In this document: one piece after another, positions 33,380 through 43,620 of the stretch
Layout: each line of letters starts with the position of its first letter
Numbering within the stretch: the first letter of the stretch is position 1
Source: Bryobacterales bacterium
Lineage (GTDB): Bacteria > Acidobacteriota > Terriglobia > Bryobacterales > Bryobacteraceae
Reading direction: 5' to 3'
Assembly (NCBI GenBank): GCA_020851555.1
Contig: JADZCM010000014.1
Location: 168,453 to 232,452, forward strand
Length of the DNA: 64,000 nucleotides
Made by a program: the position numbers and the translations under genes
Notes under the pieces: model-generated
The model's database searches: none
What the model was told of the DNA's origin: nothing
The model's input: only the letters and a program-made list of their open reading frames with translations

Positions 33380-33409
33380 TTGACTAGATAGTCCAGATTC
33401 TAATATATT
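33380..33409 (+). promoter_or_regulatory. suf promoter with Rrf2-type operator
   Basis: TTGACT (33380-33385) is followed by an AT-rich -10 region: TATATT at 33404-33409 (18-base spacing) or TAATAT at 33401-33406 (15). The -35 overlaps a perfect palindrome GACTA-GA-TAGTC at 33382-33393. Rrf2-family regulators of Fe-S genes bind near such GACTA/TAGTC half-sites, and an Rrf2 gene ends this operon, so autoregulation is likely. Confidence 0.6.
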
Positions 33410-33449
33410 GACTGTACGCCGGCGCGCTCCGCCGGAAGTGGGACAGAGA

Positions 33450-34892
<1,443 letters not shown>

Positions 34893-34897
34893 CGCAC

Positions 34898-35662
34898 ATG
34901 CTGCAAATCAACAACCTGCATGCCGGCGTCGGCGGGAAGAAGATCCTGCGGGGAATCGATCTGGAGATCCGGCCGGGCCAGGTTCACGCCATCATGGGAC
35001 CGAACGGGAGCGGCAAGAGCACGCTGGCGCAGGTGCTGGCCGGACGCGACACTTACGAAGTCACGTCGGGAAAGGTGCTCTTCGAGGGGCGGGACCTGCT
35101 GGCCCTGGAGCCCGAGGAACGGGCCGCGGCGGGGATCTTTCTGGCGTTCCAGTACCCGGTCGAGATTCCCGGGGTCACCAACATGTACTTCATGCGCGCG
35201 GCGCTCAACAGCATCCGCAAGCAACGCGGACTGCCGGAGATCGACGCCTTCGACTTCATGGAGTCGATGAAGCGGAAGATGCAACTCCTGGGAATGCCCG
35301 AGGCGATGCTCAACCGGGCGGTGAACGCCGGCTTCTCCGGCGGCGAGAAGAAGCGCAACGAGGTGCTGCAACTGGCGGTGCTCGAGCCGAAGCTCGCCAT
35401 CCTGGACGAGACCGATTCGGGGCTGGACATCGACGCCCTCAAGACCGTCGCCGGCGGGATCAACGCCCTGCGCGGACCCGGGCGCTCCTTCCTGGTCGTC
35501 ACCCATTACCAGCGCCTGCTCGACTACATCGTCCCGGACGTGGTTCATGTCATGTCCGCCGGACGCATCGTCAGGAGCGGCGGCAAGGATCTGGCGCTGG
35601 AACTCGAGCGGAAAGGCTATGCCGAGCTGGACGAGGCGGCTGTGAGCGAGCTGGTCCGATGA
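34898..35662 (+). CDS. sufC: Fe-S assembly ATPase SufC
   Basis: This 254-residue ABC-type ATPase has Walker A GPNGSGKSTL, the Q loop in LAFQYPVEIPG, the signature FSGGEKKRNE and Walker B AILDETDSGLDID, followed by VVTHYQRLL with the switch His. In the complex it binds SufB and SufD and drives their rearrangement; it is not a transporter. Five bases separate it from sufB and its stop overlaps sufD by four bases, so the complex is co-translated. Confidence 0.97.
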   Translation: MLQINNLHAGVGGKKILRGIDLEIRPGQVHAIMGPNGSGKSTLAQVLAGRDTYEVTSGKVLFEGRDLLALEPEERAAAGIFLAFQYPVEIPGVTNMYFMRAALNSIRKQRGLPEIDAFDFMESMKRKMQLLGMPEAMLNRAVNAGFSGGEKKRNEVLQLAVLEPKLAILDETDSGLDIDALKTVAGGINALRGPGRSFLVVTHYQRLLDYIVPDVVHVMSAGRIVRSGGKDLALELERKGYAELDEAAVSELVR

Positions 35663-36981
35663 TCGCACTGAAGGAAGACGTCCCCGGGTACGCCGCCCAA
35701 TTCGAGCGGCGGATGTCGGCCGGCGAGCCGGCCTGGTTGCGGGAGCTTCGCGCCGGAGCCATGCGGAGCTTCTCCACTCTGGGCTTTCCCACCACGCATC
35801 ACGAAGACTGGAAGTACACCAATGTCAGCCCGGTCGCCACAACTCCGTTCGGGGAGGGTCCGGCTGCCTGGCCCGCCGCGGCGCCTCCGGCGGGGCCGGC
35901 TGCGTGGCCTGTCAATGCGCGCCTGGTGTTCGTGAACGGCCACCTCTCAAGGGAGCTCTCGGCGGTGCGCGGCCTGCCGGCCGGGGTCGCCGTGCAAAGC
36001 CTGGCCGAGGCCGTCCGGAACGGCAGTACGGTGCTCGAATCCCACCTGGGGCGGCATGCTGGGTACTCTGAACAGGCGTTCGTCGCGCTCAACACGGCGC
36101 TCGCCGTCGACGGCGCTGTCGTCACCATCGACAGCGGCGTGGTCCTGGAGCAACCGGTGGTGCTGGTCTACCTCACGAGTCCCGCCGGCGGCCCGGCGGC
36201 CTCGTACCCCCGGACGCTCGTCCTGGCCGGGCGAGAGAGCCGGGCTTCGGTTGTCGAGATTTACTCAGGACCTGACGACTCGGCCTACTTCACCAACGCC
36301 GTGACCGAACTGGTCGTCCGGGAAGGCGCGGCTGTGGATCATTACCGCGTGCAGTTGGAGGGCCGCCAGGCGTATCACGTCGCGACGGTGCAAGGCGTTC
36401 AGGACCGGGCCGGCATCCTGGCCTCGCACAATTTCTCGTTCGGCGCGGCGCTGGCGCGGCACGACATCAACTCGGTCCTGGATGCCGAAGGCGCAGAGTG
36501 CTCTTTGAACGGCCTGTACCTGGCGGGCGGAAGCCAGCACGTGGACAACCACACCCTGCTCGACCACGCCAAGCCCAACTGCGCCAGCCGCGAGTTGTAC
36601 AAGGGCATTCTCGGTGGGCACGGAACGGGCGTCTTCAACGGCAAGATCGTGGTGCGCCAGGACGCCCAGAAGACCAACGCCATCCAGAGCAACAAGAACC
36701 TGCTGCTGTCCAGGGACGCCGTCATCAATACCAAGCCGCAGCTCGAGATCTTCGCGGACGACGTCCGCTGCACGCACGGCGCCACGGTGGGGCAACTCGA
36801 CCGGGAGGCCCTGTTCTACCTGCGGTCGCGCGGGATTCCGGTTCGCGACTCACGGGACCTTTTGACTCGCGCGTTCGCGGCGGAACTGCTCGACGCCATC
36901 CGGTGGCAGCCGCTACGTGAGACGCTGGAAACCGAGCTTCACCGGCGCCTTTCGCAAATGGTGGAGGCGGCGGCGAAATGA
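35659..36981 (+). CDS. sufD: Fe-S cluster assembly protein SufD
   Basis: This 440-residue SufB paralogue forms the SufBCD complex. Family segments are LRAGAMRSFSTLGFPTTHHE (N-terminal helix), HEDWKYTN, NNHTLLDH-type DNHTLLDHAKPNCASRELYK and VVRQDAQKTNAIQSNKNLLL, then the C-terminal AFAAELLDAI. It overlaps sufC by four bases at its start (ATGA) and sufS at its stop. The usual His residue for iron entry lies in the GATVGQLDRE/HGATVG segment. All of this is standard. Confidence 0.95.
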   Translation: MIALKEDVPGYAAQFERRMSAGEPAWLRELRAGAMRSFSTLGFPTTHHEDWKYTNVSPVATTPFGEGPAAWPAAAPPAGPAAWPVNARLVFVNGHLSRELSAVRGLPAGVAVQSLAEAVRNGSTVLESHLGRHAGYSEQAFVALNTALAVDGAVVTIDSGVVLEQPVVLVYLTSPAGGPAASYPRTLVLAGRESRASVVEIYSGPDDSAYFTNAVTELVVREGAAVDHYRVQLEGRQAYHVATVQGVQDRAGILASHNFSFGAALARHDINSVLDAEGAECSLNGLYLAGGSQHVDNHTLLDHAKPNCASRELYKGILGGHGTGVFNGKIVVRQDAQKTNAIQSNKNLLLSRDAVINTKPQLEIFADDVRCTHGATVGQLDREALFYLRSRGIPVRDSRDLLTRAFAAELLDAIRWQPLRETLETELHRRLSQMVEAAAK

Positions 36982-38210
36982 CGGCTGCGACCGCAACCCT
37001 GGCCGAGCGAATACGCAGGGATTTCCCGGCCCTGGACCAGACCGTGCACGGCAGGCCGCTGGTCTACCTGGACAACGCCGCAACCGCCCAGAAGCCCCGG
37101 GCGGTTCTGGACGCCATCACCGGATACTACGCGGGCGACTGCGCCAACATCCATCGCGGGATTCACACCCTGAGCGAACGGGCCACGGAAGCCTACGAAG
37201 GCGCCCGCGGGAAGGCACAGCGGTTTCTGAAGGCGCCCGAGGCTCGCGAGATCATCTTCGTCCGCGGCACGACGGAGGGTATCAACCTGGTGGCCCACAG
37301 CTTCGTGCGCCCGCGCCTCAAGCCCGGCGACGAGATTCTGATCACGGCCATGGAGCATCACTCCAACATCGTGCCCTGGCAGATCATCGCCGGAGAGACC
37401 GGCGCGAGCCTGCGCGTGGCTCCCATCGACGACCACGGCGAGCTGATTCTGGACCGGTTTGAGCGGATGATCGGCCCGCGGACCAAGTTCGTCTCCGTCA
37501 CACAGGTGTCGAACGCCCTGGGCACGGTCAATCCCGTGGCCGACATGGTGGCCATGGCGCACGCGCGCGGCGTGCCCGTGCTGGTGGATGGCGCGCAGGC
37601 GGCGCCGCACCGGAAAGTGGACGTACAGGCGCTAGGATGCGACTTCTATGCCTTCTCCGGCCACAAGGTCTACGGGCCGACGGGAGTGGGCGTACTCTAC
37701 GGCAAGGCCGGACTGCTCGACGCCATGCCCCCTTACCAGGGCGGCGGCGACATGATCCGGTCGGTCACCTTCGAGAAGACGGAGTTCAACGGCTTGCCGT
37801 ACAAGTTCGAGGCGGGCACCCCGGATATCGCCGGAGTCATCGGGCTGGGGGCCGCCCTGGACTACGTCGGGAAGATCGGTCTGGACAATATCGCCGCGCA
37901 CGAGGGAGAGTTGCTTCGCTACGCCACCGACGAAGTCCTGAAGGTTCCCGGGGTGCGGATCATCGGGACGGCGCCCAAAAAGGAGGGAGTGCTGTCCTTC
38001 GTCGTGGACGGCGTCCATCCCCACGACGTGGGCACGATCCTGGACCGGGAAGGGATCGCCGTGCGCGCCGGCCACCACTGCGCGCAGCCGGTGATGGCGC
38101 GGTTCGGCATTCCCGCCACGGCGCGCGCTTCGTTCGCGGCGTACAATACCTTCGAAGAGGTGGATGCCCTGGTGCGGGGAATTCGCAAAGTGAAGGAGAT
38201 CCTCGGTTGA
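36978..38210 (+). CDS. sufS: Cysteine desulfurase SufS
   Basis: This 410-residue PLP enzyme supplies sulfur to the SUF scaffold. The cofactor Lys is K230 in FYAFSGHKVYGPTGVG, with the Asp and His partners in VLVDGAQAAPHRKVD and AMEHHSNIVPW. The catalytic Cys lies in AVRAGHHCAQPVM, within the short type II loop. It is a class V aminotransferase of the SufS type, working with SufU (next gene). The ATG overlaps the sufD stop, and a TTG start of sufU overlaps its own stop. Confidence 0.97.
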   Translation: MTAATATLAERIRRDFPALDQTVHGRPLVYLDNAATAQKPRAVLDAITGYYAGDCANIHRGIHTLSERATEAYEGARGKAQRFLKAPEAREIIFVRGTTEGINLVAHSFVRPRLKPGDEILITAMEHHSNIVPWQIIAGETGASLRVAPIDDHGELILDRFERMIGPRTKFVSVTQVSNALGTVNPVADMVAMAHARGVPVLVDGAQAAPHRKVDVQALGCDFYAFSGHKVYGPTGVGVLYGKAGLLDAMPPYQGGGDMIRSVTFEKTEFNGLPYKFEAGTPDIAGVIGLGAALDYVGKIGLDNIAAHEGELLRYATDEVLKVPGVRIIGTAPKKEGVLSFVVDGVHPHDVGTILDREGIAVRAGHHCAQPVMARFGIPATARASFAAYNTFEEVDALVRGIRKVKEILG

Positions 38211-38677
38211 CGTCCGACGTCAAAGAGCTCTACCAGCAGCTCATCGTCGACCACAGCAAGAGCCCGCGCAATTGCCGCGTTCTGGAGGGCGCGGATGCCA
38301 GCGCCGAGGGCCACAACCCGCTGTGCGGCGACCGCGTCACGCTGTTCGTGAAACTGGAAGGCGACCGCGTGAAGGACCTCAGTTTCCAGGGCAACGGCTG
38401 CGCCATCTCCACGGCGTCGGCGTCCCTGCTGACCGAGGTGTTGAAGGGAAAGACGCGCGCGGAGGCCGAGGCTCTGTTTACGAGCTTCCACGATCTCGTT
38501 ACCGGGCACGGCGCAAAAGACAGCGGTCCGGAACTCGGCAAGCTGAAGGTCTTTGCCGGCGTATCGGAGTTTCCCGTGAGGGTGAAATGCGCGACTCTGG
38601 TCTGGCACACGCTGCGGGCGGCGTTGGCCCGCGTGCAACAGCCGGCCACGGACGCAGACGCGGCGCACGCCCGCTGA
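38207..38677 (+). CDS. sufU: SufU sulfur-transfer/scaffold protein
   Basis: This 156-residue SufU-type member of the IscU family has zinc/sulfur ligands at C40 (NPLCGD), D42, C65 (GNGCAIS) and C128 (VKCAT). These are spaced as in Bacillus SufU, which accepts persulfide from SufS through Zn-ligand exchange. The insertion typical of SufU relative to IscU is present (KGKTRAEAEALFTSFHDLV). It starts with TTG at 38207, which overlaps the sufS stop TGA by three bases; there is no other reasonable start, so a coupled TTG is likely. No SufE is seen, which fits a SufS-SufU pair. Confidence 0.92.
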   Translation: MTSDVKELYQQLIVDHSKSPRNCRVLEGADASAEGHNPLCGDRVTLFVKLEGDRVKDLSFQGNGCAISTASASLLTEVLKGKTRAEAEALFTSFHDLVTGHGAKDSGPELGKLKVFAGVSEFPVRVKCATLVWHTLRAALARVQQPATDADAAHAR

Positions 38678-38741
38678 CCCGCGCGATTGTGCGCGATGTT
38701 CCGCGGCGCACCCCGGCCGTAAGGGGGCAGGGGCAGGACGG

Positions 38742-39230
38742 ATGAAGCTGACAGCCCACGAAGAGTACGGCCTGCGCTGCCTCGTGCAGATTGCGCGGCA
38801 GCCGCCGGGCAAGAGCCTCACCATCCCCGAGATGAGCCGCCTGGAGGGGATCTCTCCGGCTTACGCCGGCAAGATCCTCCAGTTCCTGCGGCAAGGAGGC
38901 TTCGTCAGAAGCGTACGCGGCCAGGTGGGCGGCTATTCGCTCGCCGCGCCGCCCGAGAAGATCCTGGTCCGGGACGTGATGGCCCTGCTGGGGGGACGGA
39001 TCTACGAACGCGGATTCTGCCGCAGCCACCGGGGCCAGCCGCGCGCCTGTATTCATTCCGCCGACTGCTCCGTCCGTTCGCTATGGCGCACGATACAAGG
39101 CGCGCTGGACGACGTCCTGGGCAAGACCACCCTCAAGGATCTTCTGCGCGGCGAAGCCGAAATGAGCTTGTGGCTGCGGGACCAGATGCTGTCCGGATCC
39201 CGGCGCGCGTCCGCCAGCCTTCGGCAGTAG
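38742..39230 (+). CDS. Rrf2-family transcriptional regulator
   Basis: This is 162 residues with the winged HTH opening typical of Rrf2: KLTAHEEYGLRCLVQIARQP, then ISPAYAGKILQFLRQGGFVR and SVRGQVGGYSLA. Three Cys (FCRSHRGQPRACIHSADC) lie in the region that binds a [2Fe-2S] cluster in IscR/SufR-type members, though the spacing is longer. It is last in the suf operon, 64 bases after sufU, and is the likely reader of the GACTA/TAGTC palindrome at the promoter, repressing when cluster supply is sufficient. Confidence 0.9.
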   Translation: MKLTAHEEYGLRCLVQIARQPPGKSLTIPEMSRLEGISPAYAGKILQFLRQGGFVRSVRGQVGGYSLAAPPEKILVRDVMALLGGRIYERGFCRSHRGQPRACIHSADCSVRSLWRTIQGALDDVLGKTTLKDLLRGEAEMSLWLRDQMLSGSRRASASLRQ

Positions 39231-39275
39231 CGCTCTCACCAGCCCGCCGGAACGCCCGCGCCAAGGGAATGTGCG

Positions 39276-39998
39276 TCAGTATTCCACTTCGGAAGGAGAG
39301 TAGTAGAGAATCCGGCCGCAGCTCTCGCAGCACATCACTTCCGTGCCGCTCCGGAGCTCCTGGTAGAACTGCGGGCGCATGGCGAGGTGGCACGCCGAGC
39401 AGCGGCCATCCAAGGCCTCGGCCACGGCCACTCCCCGGCGTTTGGCCCGGACCCGTTCGTAGGTCGCGTAGACGGCGGGCGTCAGTTCCCGCACCGCGGC
39501 TCCGCGTTCATCCTGTAATTCCCGGAGCAGCCGTTCGGCTTCGGCAGTGCGGGAGCGGACCAGTTGCTTTTCCTCCTCGACCTTGCCTTTCTCCGTCGCC
39601 AGGGATGTCTCCGCCGCTCTGACGTTCTGCTCCAGGGACTCGGACTCCTCCATAAGCGCCAGGATGCGGTCCTCCGCCCGGCGGATCTCCTTCTGGCAGT
39701 ACTCGATTTCCTTTTGAAAGGCCCGGTACTGTTCGTTGGTGATCTTCGACCCGATCATCTGGTCGCGGAGCTTGGAGATTTGGCGTTCCTGGTCCTGGAT
39801 ATCTCCCTCCAGGCTCTTGCGCTCTCTCTGGTTTGCGGAGAGCGCAGCGCGGTCCGCTTCCAGCTTGCGCGTGTGGGATTCCAGGGTACGCTCGATCTCG
39901 GCGAGGTGTTTGGGTAGGGTGGCGATCTCCCGCTGCAGTTCCTTGATCCGGCTGTCGAGATCTTGCAGCCGGATGACCAGTCTCAAATCCGGCGCCAT
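39276..39998 (-). CDS. Zinc-ribbon coiled-coil protein (DUF164/CT398-like)
   Basis: This is 240 residues from ATG 39998 (an upstream GTG at 40019 would overlap the murJ stop). A long anti-parallel coiled coil runs from about residue 5 to 180 (LQREIATLPKHLAEIERTLE and following). It ends with a C4 zinc ribbon: RCSACHLAMRPQFYQELRSG then CCESCGRILYY. This is the DUF164/C4-type zinc ribbon family (FlgN/HP0958 and CT398 relatives), which interact with RNA polymerase sigma-54 or RNA in other bacteria. It follows murJ by 8 bases and is the last gene of that operon. Confidence 0.85.
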   Translation of the reverse strand: MAPDLRLVIRLQDLDSRIKELQREIATLPKHLAEIERTLESHTRKLEADRAALSANQRERKSLEGDIQDQERQISKLRDQMIGSKITNEQYRAFQKEIEYCQKEIRRAEDRILALMEESESLEQNVRAAETSLATEKGKVEEEKQLVRSRTAEAERLLRELQDERGAAVRELTPAVYATYERVRAKRRGVAVAEALDGRCSACHLAMRPQFYQELRSGTEVMCCESCGRILYYSPSEVEY

Positions 39999-40005
39999 TC
40001 GCAAC

Positions 40006-41643
40006 TCAAATTCTAGCACGCCGGCGCGTCACCCACCCGAGTACGGGTGTAACCAGGGCGCGGCCGGCCATCTCCAGTTCGGCCACTTTCAGCAGGCGGC
40101 ACACCGCGTAGAAGGCCGCCGCGCCGGCCGGGATGGACAAGGCCAGATCGATCAGGCGGGCTGCGCGGCCCACCCCCAGCCATCCCTGGAGAGTTCCGCT
40201 GGTAAGAACGACCACCCCGCCCATGGCGGCGCAGGCCCCCGAGATCTGGAGGACGCTGCGGAGCAGAGCGCGCCCGTGGATGCCGCCGATACGGTTGCGC
40301 AAGATCCAGAACTGCGCGACGAAGCCGAAGACCGCAACCGCGGAGGTGGCGATGGCCAACCCGGCGTGGCCCAGCGTCCCGGTCCGCACCATGGCCAGCG
40401 CCACGCTGTAGTTGATCAGGATGGAGGCCAGGCTGACGAGCATCGGAGTCCGGGAGTCGTTCAGCGCATAGAAAGCCGGCGTCAACACCTTCAAGGCCGA
40501 GTAGCCGCCGAGTCCGATGGCATAGCAGGAGAGCGCCAGGGCCGTCTGCTGAGTGTCGTAGGGCTGAAAACGGCCGCCTTCATAGATCGCGCCGATCATG
40601 GGCCGTCCCAGGACAATCAGCCCTATGGAAGAAGGTAGGGTTAGGAGGAAGACCATGCCCAGAGAGCGCGACAGAGTCGCGCGGAACTCGTCGATGCGCC
40701 CCAGGGAGGCGCTGCGGGAAATGGCGGGCAGCGTGGCGGAGGCGATGGCCACGCCGAAAAGCCCCAGCGGCAACTGCATGAAACGGAAAGCGTAGCTGAG
40801 CCAACTGACCGGGCCGTCGGCCCCCGTGACCGGGTCATGAATGGTGGATGCGAAATTGGTGCTCACCATCACGTTGACCTGCACCGCGGCGTTCCCGAGA
40901 ATGGCCGGACCCATCAGACGGCCTATCTGCCTCAGGCCGGGATGCGCCCAGTCCCAAAGCGGGCGGAAGCGGAATCCCAGGCTGTGGAGACTCGGAAGCT
41001 GCCACAGGAGTTGTAGGGCTCCTCCCAGGACGATGCCGTACGCCATGCCCTCGATTGGGGAGAACCCCAAGCGGGGCCCAACCAGGAAGCCCAGGGTCAA
41101 CCCGAACGCGATAGAACCGACGTTGAAGAACGTCGAGGACATGGCCGGAACTCCGAACCGGTTGCAAGCGTTCAAGACCCCCATCGCCTGCGCCGCCAGC
41201 GCCACCAGCAGCAGGAAAGGGAACATGACCCGCGTCATGGTCACGGCCAGCTCGAACTTCCCCGGCACATTCCGGAAGCCGGGGGCCAGCAATTGCACCA
41301 GCGCCGGGCTGAAGACGATTCCCAGAACGCACAGCCCCCCCACGAGCAACATGACCGCCGTGGCCACCAGGTTTGCCAGAAGCGCCGCCTGTTCTCTGCC
41401 CCGCGTCGAAAGGTACTGGGTGAAGGTGGGTACGAACGCGGAGGAAAGCGCGCCTTCGGCGAACAGGTCGCGGGTGAGGTTCGGGATTCGGAAACCCAGC
41501 AGGAACGCGTCGTAGGCTTGGCCCGCGCCAAACAGGCGCGCCATCAGGATCTCGCGCACCAACCCGCTCACCCGGCTCGCCAACACGGAAGCCGAGACGA
41601 TGCCGGCCGAACGGACGACGTTGTCCTGCTGCGCCGGAGCCAC
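40006..41643 (-). CDS. murJ: Lipid II flippase MurJ
   Basis: This is 545 residues with about 14 transmembrane segments. The MurJ/MviN opening is present: SAGIVSASVLASRVSGLVRE, ARLFGAGQAYDAFLLGFRIP, NLTRDLFAEGALSSAFVPTF. Conserved charged residues of the central cavity are in this first part. It flips lipid II across the membrane for peptidoglycan synthesis. It starts at GTG 41643, five bases after the M20 peptidase stop, so the two are co-translated. An open frame continues further up but only reads the overlap. Confidence 0.95.
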   Translation of the reverse strand: MAPAQQDNVVRSAGIVSASVLASRVSGLVREILMARLFGAGQAYDAFLLGFRIPNLTRDLFAEGALSSAFVPTFTQYLSTRGREQAALLANLVATAVMLLVGGLCVLGIVFSPALVQLLAPGFRNVPGKFELAVTMTRVMFPFLLLVALAAQAMGVLNACNRFGVPAMSSTFFNVGSIAFGLTLGFLVGPRLGFSPIEGMAYGIVLGGALQLLWQLPSLHSLGFRFRPLWDWAHPGLRQIGRLMGPAILGNAAVQVNVMVSTNFASTIHDPVTGADGPVSWLSYAFRFMQLPLGLFGVAIASATLPAISRSASLGRIDEFRATLSRSLGMVFLLTLPSSIGLIVLGRPMIGAIYEGGRFQPYDTQQTALALSCYAIGLGGYSALKVLTPAFYALNDSRTPMLVSLASILINYSVALAMVRTGTLGHAGLAIATSAVAVFGFVAQFWILRNRIGGIHGRALLRSVLQISGACAAMGGVVVLTSGTLQGWLGVGRAARLIDLALSIPAGAAAFYAVCRLLKVAELEMAGRALVTPVLGWVTRRRARI

Positions 41644-41647
41644 GGGT

Positions 41648-43018
41648 CTATTGCCCGTATTCCTCGAAGAAACGGGCGACAGCGCGGATGCCTTGATAGA
41701 AGTTCTCCAGCCGGAACTTCTCATTGGGGCCGTGCAGCCCGTCATCGGGCAGCCCGAAGCCCATCATGACGGCCGGGATGCCGAGGTGGCGGGCGAAGTC
41801 ACCCACGATGGGGACGGAGCCGCCGGAGCGGATGAAGGCGGTCGGCTTTCCGAAGACCGCTTCGAATGCCTTCGCGGCGGCATCCGTGGCCGGGTGGCCG
41901 GGGTTCACCAGAACGGCGGGAGAAGCGCTGAGAACCCGAACTTCCGTGCGGATCCCCTTGGGCGTCTTCTTTCGAACGAAATCCCGGAACGCGGTGATCA
42001 CTTTGTCCGGATCCTGCTTCGCCACCAGCCGGATGCTCACCTTGGCGGTGGCTCGTGAGGGGATCACCGTCTTGGCGCCGGCTCCCGTGAAGCCGCCGGC
42101 GATACCGTGAACTTCAAACGTCGGCCGGGCCCAGATCCTCTCGAGAACGGTGTAACCGGGTTCGCCGGTGAGCGCCTTCGCGCCGACTTCCCGCTTGAGG
42201 AACTCCTTCTCATGAAACGGCAACCGGGCCCAGCTTTCTTTCTCCGCGGGCGAGGGCGGTTCCACGTCATCGTAGATCCCAGGGATCTGTATCACCCCGC
42301 GGCGGTTCTTGGCCTTGGACAGAAGCTCGACCAGCGCGAAGACGGCATTGGGAGCGGCGCCGCCATAGTTTCCCGAGTGGAGGTCCTTGGCGGCGCCAAA
42401 AGCCTCCACTTCCATGTAGACCAGTCCGCGCAAACCGATGCAAAGACTTGGCATGCCGTCGGCATACATCGAGGTGTCGGATACCAGAGCCACGTCAGCG
42501 CGCAGTTTTCCGGCGTTTTCGGCCACGAACCTGGCCACCGACTCGCCGCCGACCTCTTCTTCCCCTTCGATCAGGAACTTGAGGTTCAATGGCGGCGCGC
42601 CGCGCACCGCCCGCAGCGCTTCGACCGCCTTGATATGGGTCAGTAACTGCCCTTTATCGTCGGCTGCGCCGCGCGCGTACAGGTTGCCGTCACGCAGTGT
42701 GGGCTCAAAGGGGGGGGAGCGCCATTCCTCCACCGGGTCCACCGGCTGTACGTCATAGTGCCCGTAGCAGAGGACGGTGGGCTTGCCGGGCGCATGCAGC
42801 CAGTCCGCGTACACCAGCGGGTGCTTGGATGTGGAGATGATCTCCACGTTCTCAAGCCCGGCGCCACGCAGGGAAGCCGCGACAAACGCGGCGGCGCGAT
42901 CTATGTCGCCGCGGTTCTCGGGGAGTGTGCTGATGCTCGGAATGCGCAGGAAAGCGTTCAGTTCGTCCAGGAATCGCTGGCGGTTTCCGCTCACGTAGGC
43001 ATCAACTGAGATAGACAT
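41648..43018 (-). CDS. M20-family metallopeptidase (dipeptidase)
   Basis: This is 456 residues from ATG 43018 with GGAGGAG five bases upstream. The two-zinc site is present: CYGHYDVQPVDP (His, Asp), RGAADDKGQ (bridging Asp and base), EGEEEVGG (catalytic Glu pair) and VSDTSMY; the last His is in LHGPNEKF. A lid/dimerisation domain lies between about residues 190 and 310. It resembles the ArgE/DapE/CPG2/ACY1 group and specifically M20 dipeptidases. It probably hydrolyses dipeptides in the cytoplasm. It leads the operon with murJ and the zinc-ribbon gene. Confidence 0.9.
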   Translation of the reverse strand: MSISVDAYVSGNRQRFLDELNAFLRIPSISTLPENRGDIDRAAAFVAASLRGAGLENVEIISTSKHPLVYADWLHAPGKPTVLCYGHYDVQPVDPVEEWRSPPFEPTLRDGNLYARGAADDKGQLLTHIKAVEALRAVRGAPPLNLKFLIEGEEEVGGESVARFVAENAGKLRADVALVSDTSMYADGMPSLCIGLRGLVYMEVEAFGAAKDLHSGNYGGAAPNAVFALVELLSKAKNRRGVIQIPGIYDDVEPPSPAEKESWARLPFHEKEFLKREVGAKALTGEPGYTVLERIWARPTFEVHGIAGGFTGAGAKTVIPSRATAKVSIRLVAKQDPDKVITAFRDFVRKKTPKGIRTEVRVLSASPAVLVNPGHPATDAAAKAFEAVFGKPTAFIRSGGSVPIVGDFARHLGIPAVMMGFGLPDDGLHGPNEKFRLENFYQGIRAVARFFEEYGQ

Positions 43019-43150
43019 CGGCTCCTCCGGTGGAAGAACCATTATGGCGCACGCAGCAGGAAGACAGGGTTAGGCGCCAGCCGTTCCACGCAAGGATTGC
43101 CCCCACCGGAGCACATGCTCCCCAGGATGCCGCGCTGCTTCGGGCAGGTG

Positions 43151-43546
43151 TCAGGCGGCGGGAATCACCTGTCGAAGCAACGGCGGCTGATCTACGGCGT
43201 TCGCCAGGATGCGCTGCACCTCTCCTGCGCAGAACGGCTTAGGCAGAAGGTCGTATGCCCCGTACTCGAGCACGTCCGCCCAAAACCGGGCGTCCGCCAG
43301 CAAATCCGTGACCACGACCGCGGCGCGCCGTTTGATGCGGCCTACGAGGCGAATGACGTCTTCCCAGGTTCCGTCGGGCAAGTTCTTTTCCGTCAACACG
43401 GCCCCGAATGTTCTGGCCTCCAGGAGGTTACGTGCCTGGTTAAGATCCTGCGCGTGAGTAGCCGGAATTCCCACCCGGCCCAGGATTTCGGCAAGAGCCC
43501 TCGCGTCTTCGACCGAAGGGCTTATGAACAAAACTCCAGCCTGCAT
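43151..43546 (-). CDS. Degenerate receiver-like protein
   Basis: This is 131 residues with the receiver fold (GVLFISPSVEDARALAEILG, VVVTDLLADARFWADVLEYG, YDLLPKPFCAGEVQRIL), but the acidic pair near the start is not conserved (SPSVED). The phospho-site is also altered: AVLTEKNLPDG has Glu where Asp is expected. The Lys (LPKPF) remains. It is therefore a pseudo-receiver, perhaps locked in an active-like form by the Glu. There is no output domain and no kinase next to it. The gene is followed by hpt on the same strand only upstream; its role is unknown. Confidence 0.75.
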   Translation of the reverse strand: MQAGVLFISPSVEDARALAEILGRVGIPATHAQDLNQARNLLEARTFGAVLTEKNLPDGTWEDVIRLVGRIKRRAAVVVTDLLADARFWADVLEYGAYDLLPKPFCAGEVQRILANAVDQPPLLRQVIPAA

Positions 43547-43620
43547 AACTACCAGCCCTCCCTTGGGACTGATTGTAGACCAAATTCAGGCTGAAATCAA
43601 GAGAAAACAGGAGCAAATGC

